A stretch of 64,000 nt of DNA from the NCBI RefSeq assembly GCF_003951315.1, contig NZ_QLJH01000011.1:62001-126000 (forward strand), given 5' to 3'. Shown piece by piece: positions 61,554 to 64,000 of this stretch. The stretch comes from Sphingomonas sp. S-NIH.Pt15_0812. Its GTDB lineage: Bacteria; Pseudomonadota; Alphaproteobacteria; Sphingomonadales; Sphingomonadaceae. A model generated the notes under the pieces. It was not told the origin of the DNA, ran no database searches, and worked only from the letters and a program-made list of their open reading frames with translations. The position numbers and the translations under genes are program-made. Each line of letters starts with the position of its first letter. The stretch's first letter is position 1.

Positions 61554-64000
61554 TTACAGGCCGACGATACCCCCGTCGGTGCGGGTGATGACGATCGTCG
61601 CGGACCGCGGGCGGCTGCCGGCGGCGGTGCCCGTCTGGCTGGCCGGCCAGTTGCTGCTGATCGCGCGGGGATTGCCGTCCTCGCCCGGATGCTGGATGTT
61701 GACGAACAGCGCGGTGCCGTCCGGCGTCGAATGGATGCCGGTGATCTCGCACTGCTTGGGGCCGACCAGGAAGCGACGCAGCGTCGTGCCCGGCGTCTTG
61801 CCGATCCGGGTGGTGACGGTCGCGCTGCTGCCGCCGACGCTGCTGGTGACCGATCGGGTGCCGCCGTCGCCGACCGTACCGGGGATCGCCGCCAGCATCA
61901 TGCAATTGGTCTGGTCGGTGAAGGCGCCGTCATCGGTCTGGAGCCAGAGCAGCGGCGTCCCCTGGCCGGTGACGTTGCTGGGCAGGCCGAACCACATGCC
62001 GTCCGGCGAGGAGAAGTCGTTGGTCGCGTCCAGCCCCGACAGGTTGACATTGGCTGCATCCAGGTCCGACCCGGCGCCGAAGGCGTAGATGTCCCAGGCG
62101 AAGGTCATGGCCTCGGACGTGTCGCCGCTCTCGCGCAGGCGGATGACGTGACCATTGGCGTTGCCCGTGGTCGAGCCGCCGGTCGTCTTGGGATCGACAT
62201 AGGCACGCGGATTGGCGGCATCGACGCCGGTCTGCGAACCAGTGGCGGCCGGACGGCGCGAGCCGTTGTTGGTCAGCGTGCAGTACATCTCGCCGGTCGC
62301 CGGGTTGACGGCGGTCCATTCCGGCCGGTCCATCTTGGTCGCGCCCAGCACGTCTGCGGCAAGGCGGGTGTTGACCAGCACATCGGCCTGGTCGGCGAAG
62401 GGATAGCTGGCGTTGCTGCTGGTCAGGCCGTTCTGCCCGAACACCAGGGGCAGCCACTGGCCGGTGCCGTCGGCGTTGAAGCGGGCGACATAGAGCGTGC
62501 CGGTGTTCAGATATTTGTCGCCGACCGCCAGACGGTCGCTGGCATCGGCATCCGCCGCCGACCAGGGCGTGGCGGACACGAACTTGTAGATATATTCGTT
62601 CTGCGCATCGTCGCCCATGTAGAAGGCGGGGCGGACGCCCGCGATGGTGCGGCCGACCTGACAGCCCTCATGGTTCATGCGACCGAGCGCGGTGCGCTTG
62701 CGCGGGGTCGAGGCCGGATTGAACGGATCGATCTCGACCACCCAGCCGAACTGGAAGGGTTCGTGGCGGAAATCGCCGCTGCCGTCCGCCGCCTGTGTGG
62801 CGTCGGCGGTCGCGTTCCAACGCGAGAAGACGGTGTTGCCGGCGGTCGCGGGCGTGACCGTGGTCCAGCCATTATTGCCGGTGCGTCCCTCCGAAATGCC
62901 GTAGCGGGCGAGCGAGACATTCTCCTTCGCCATGCCGGCCGTGCTGCGCACCGCCGCGTCGCCGACGTTGCGCCGGAAATAGCCGGCCCAATTCTCTTCG
63001 TTGGTCAGATAGGTGTGCCACGGCATCGTGCCGTTGGCGCAATTGTTGATCGTGCCGCGGCCGCTGGTGCCGTCCGGCGAATAGGCGGTGCGGAGCAGGG
63101 CGCTGCCCGCCACCGGGCCGCTGAAGCGCATCGGCGTGTTGGGGGTGATGCGGCGGTTGAGCGCGGACGACTGGACATAGGTCCAGGTGCCGCTGCTGGA
63201 CTTGCTCACCTCGACCACCGAGACGCCATGCGCCTCGATCTCCTTGATCGCCTCCGCCTCGGGCCGTGCGCCGTTGCTGCTGGTCGGGCCATTGGGGTGG
63301 AGATAGGCGGCGGTGATATTCTCGTGATTGAGCACCAGCAGGCCGCGATTGCTGTTGGCGGCGTCGGGCGTGCTGCCCGACGAGGCCAGGCCGAAATAGC
63401 TCATGCCGTCATGATGATCGCCGGCGCGCTGCGCGAAATTGGTGTCGGTGCCGTCATTGGCATAGGCCGCGACGCCCGAAGCGAGCGGATCGCCCAGCCG
63501 GTAGAGGACGGTGACGTTGTAGCCGCTCGGCACCACCACCGTGTCGCCCAGCCCCTTGGCCACGGCGGTGAAACCCAGCACGGCGGGGCTGACGGTGACC
63601 GTGGTCTGCGCCTCGCTCTTCACGCCCGTGTCGCTGGCGGCGGTGAAGGCGAAGACCAATGGCGTCGCGACGGACACGCCGGGCGCGGTGAAGCTGACGC
63701 TGTTGACCCCGGTGCTGGTCAGGGTGACGGCGGGGCCGCTCACCTGACGCCAGGCGAGATCGCGCGCGCCGAACTGCGTCTGGCCGGTCAGCGTGACGGT
63801 GCGGCCCGCGGTGGCGGTGGCAGCGTCGCCCGCGCTGATCGACAGCGGCCTATTGGCGTCGTCATCGCCGCACGCGCTCAGCAACATGCCACCGAACACC
63901 GCCGCGCCCGCCGCCGACAGACCGCCCATCAGCGCCTGACGGCGCGAATAGCGCTGCTCGATCAGGTCGTTGAGATGGGGGTTGGCGCTGCGGTTGGTGT
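61554..64000 (-). CDS. PhoX-type (DUF839) secreted phosphatase, 5' end outside window
   Basis: Calcium/iron-type alkaline phosphatase family protein exported by Tat. Reading minus, the frame is open past the right edge; the in-window N-terminal part carries a twin-arginine motif (YSRRQALMGG) and LLSACGDDD, which resembles a lipobox. An Ig-like repeat (about residues 30-125 counted from the Met at 63929) precedes the DUF839 propeller with LLVLNHENIT, PWHTYLTNEENWAGY and MNHEGCQVGRTI, the metal-binding Glu/His blocks of PhoX. The start codon is upstream of base 64000. The extra N-terminal Ig-like domain is unusual. PhoX enzymes are typically phosphate-regulated; the promoter is not in the window. 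Confidence 0.9.
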   Translation of the reverse strand, partial: TNRSANPHLNDLIEQRYSRRQALMGGLSAAGAAVFGGMLLSACGDDDANRPLSISAGDAATATAGRTVTLTGQTQFGARDLAWRQVSGPAVTLTSTGVNSVSFTAPGVSVATPLVFAFTAASDTGVKSEAQTTVTVSPAVLGFTAVAKGLGDTVVVPSGYNVTVLYRLGDPLASGVAAYANDGTDTNFAQRAGDHHDGMSYFGLASSGSTPDAANSNRGLLVLNHENITAAYLHPNGPTSSNGARPEAEAIKEIEAHGVSVVEVSKSSSGTWTYVQSSALNRRITPNTPMRFSGPVAGSALLRTAYSPDGTSGRGTINNCANGTMPWHTYLTNEENWAGYFRRNVGDAAVRSTAGMAKENVSLARYGISEGRTGNNGWTTVTPATAGNTVFSRWNATADATQAADGSGDFRHEPFQFGWVVEIDPFNPASTPRKRTALGRMNHEGCQVGRTIAGVRPAFYMGDDAQNEYIYKFVSATPWSAADADASDRLAVGDKYLNTGTLYVARFNADGTGQWLPLVFGQNGLTSSNASYPFADQADVLVNTRLAADVLGATKMDRPEWTAVNPATGEMYCTLTNNGSRRPAATGSQTGVDAANPRAYVDPKTTGGSTTGNANGHVIRLRESGDTSEAMTFAWDIYAFGAGSDLDAANVNLSGLDATNDFSSPDGMWFGLPSNVTGQGTPLLWLQTDDGAFTDQTNCMMLAAIPGTVGDGGTRSVTSSVGGSSATVTTRIGKTPGTTLRRFLVGPKQCEITGIHSTPDGTALFVNIQHPGEDGNPRAISSNWPASQTGTAAGSRPRSATIVITRTDGGIVGL

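Overview
The window is high-GC alphaproteobacterial chromosome and looks like a Sphingomonas or close sphingomonad. The signs are the RpoB and RpoC sequences, a TonB-dependent receptor with an STN domain, many overlapping ATGA/TGATG junctions, the panB-YfgM-bamB-der block, and a levansucrase without a signal peptide (as in Zymomonas). I saw no rRNA, tRNA, CRISPR array, insertion sequence or prophage. Coding density is very high and no gap exceeds 300 bases. All calls rest on reading the translated sequence; no database search was possible.

Layout. 1-2.4 kb: 3' part of a TonB-dependent receptor gene and a NUDIX hydrolase (minus). 2.4-11.2 kb: rpoB-rpoC on the minus strand, with a good promoter, an intrinsic-terminator-like structure inside the rpoB leader, an intercistronic hairpin and a terminator after rpoC; rplJL and rpsLG-fusA are not adjacent. 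11.3-15.8 kb (plus): proline-rich membrane protein, Pit phosphate transporter behind a PHO-box-like triple repeat, LacI regulator, DUF457-type membrane protein. 15.8-19.7 kb: TetR regulator with an operator divergent from a DUF1349 protein, then a minus-strand sugar-transporter/GH68 levansucrase operon. 19.8-22.1 kb: amino-acid permease coupled to MTA phosphorylase. 22.1-28.2 kb: complete, translationally coupled RND efflux operon (adaptor-pump-outer-membrane factor).

28.4-35.1 kb (plus): pentose phosphate block rpiA-tkt-tal, terminator, gnd and two HAD phosphatase/mutase-like genes. 35.2-37.7 kb: hybrid sensor kinase. 37.7-44.6 kb (minus): CopC, DUF1624 acyltransferase-like membrane protein, ActP-DUF485 acetate symporter pair, small lipoprotein, YcbB-type L,D-transpeptidase, GH84 glycosidase. 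44.7-47.0 kb (plus): modABC molybdate importer with a short ModC. 47.0-51.8 kb (minus): NAD synthetase followed by three genes (CDP-alcohol phosphatidyltransferase, inositol-3-phosphate synthase, nucleotidyltransferase) that together could make an inositol phosphodiester or inositol lipid.

51.8-57.6 kb: mini bactofilin-like protein, then on plus an ArsC/Spx-like protein, panB, YfgM-like protein, bamB, der and a free HPt protein. 57.6-61.5 kb: SDR, YaiI and a TPP enzyme (minus), SDR (plus). The right edge cuts a Tat-exported PhoX-type phosphatase.

The most interesting observations are the nested terminator/anti-structure in the rpoBC leader, the three-gene inositol cluster, the three-repeat PHO box ahead of pit, two palindromes around the promoter of the levan operon, and an orphan HPt protein behind der.
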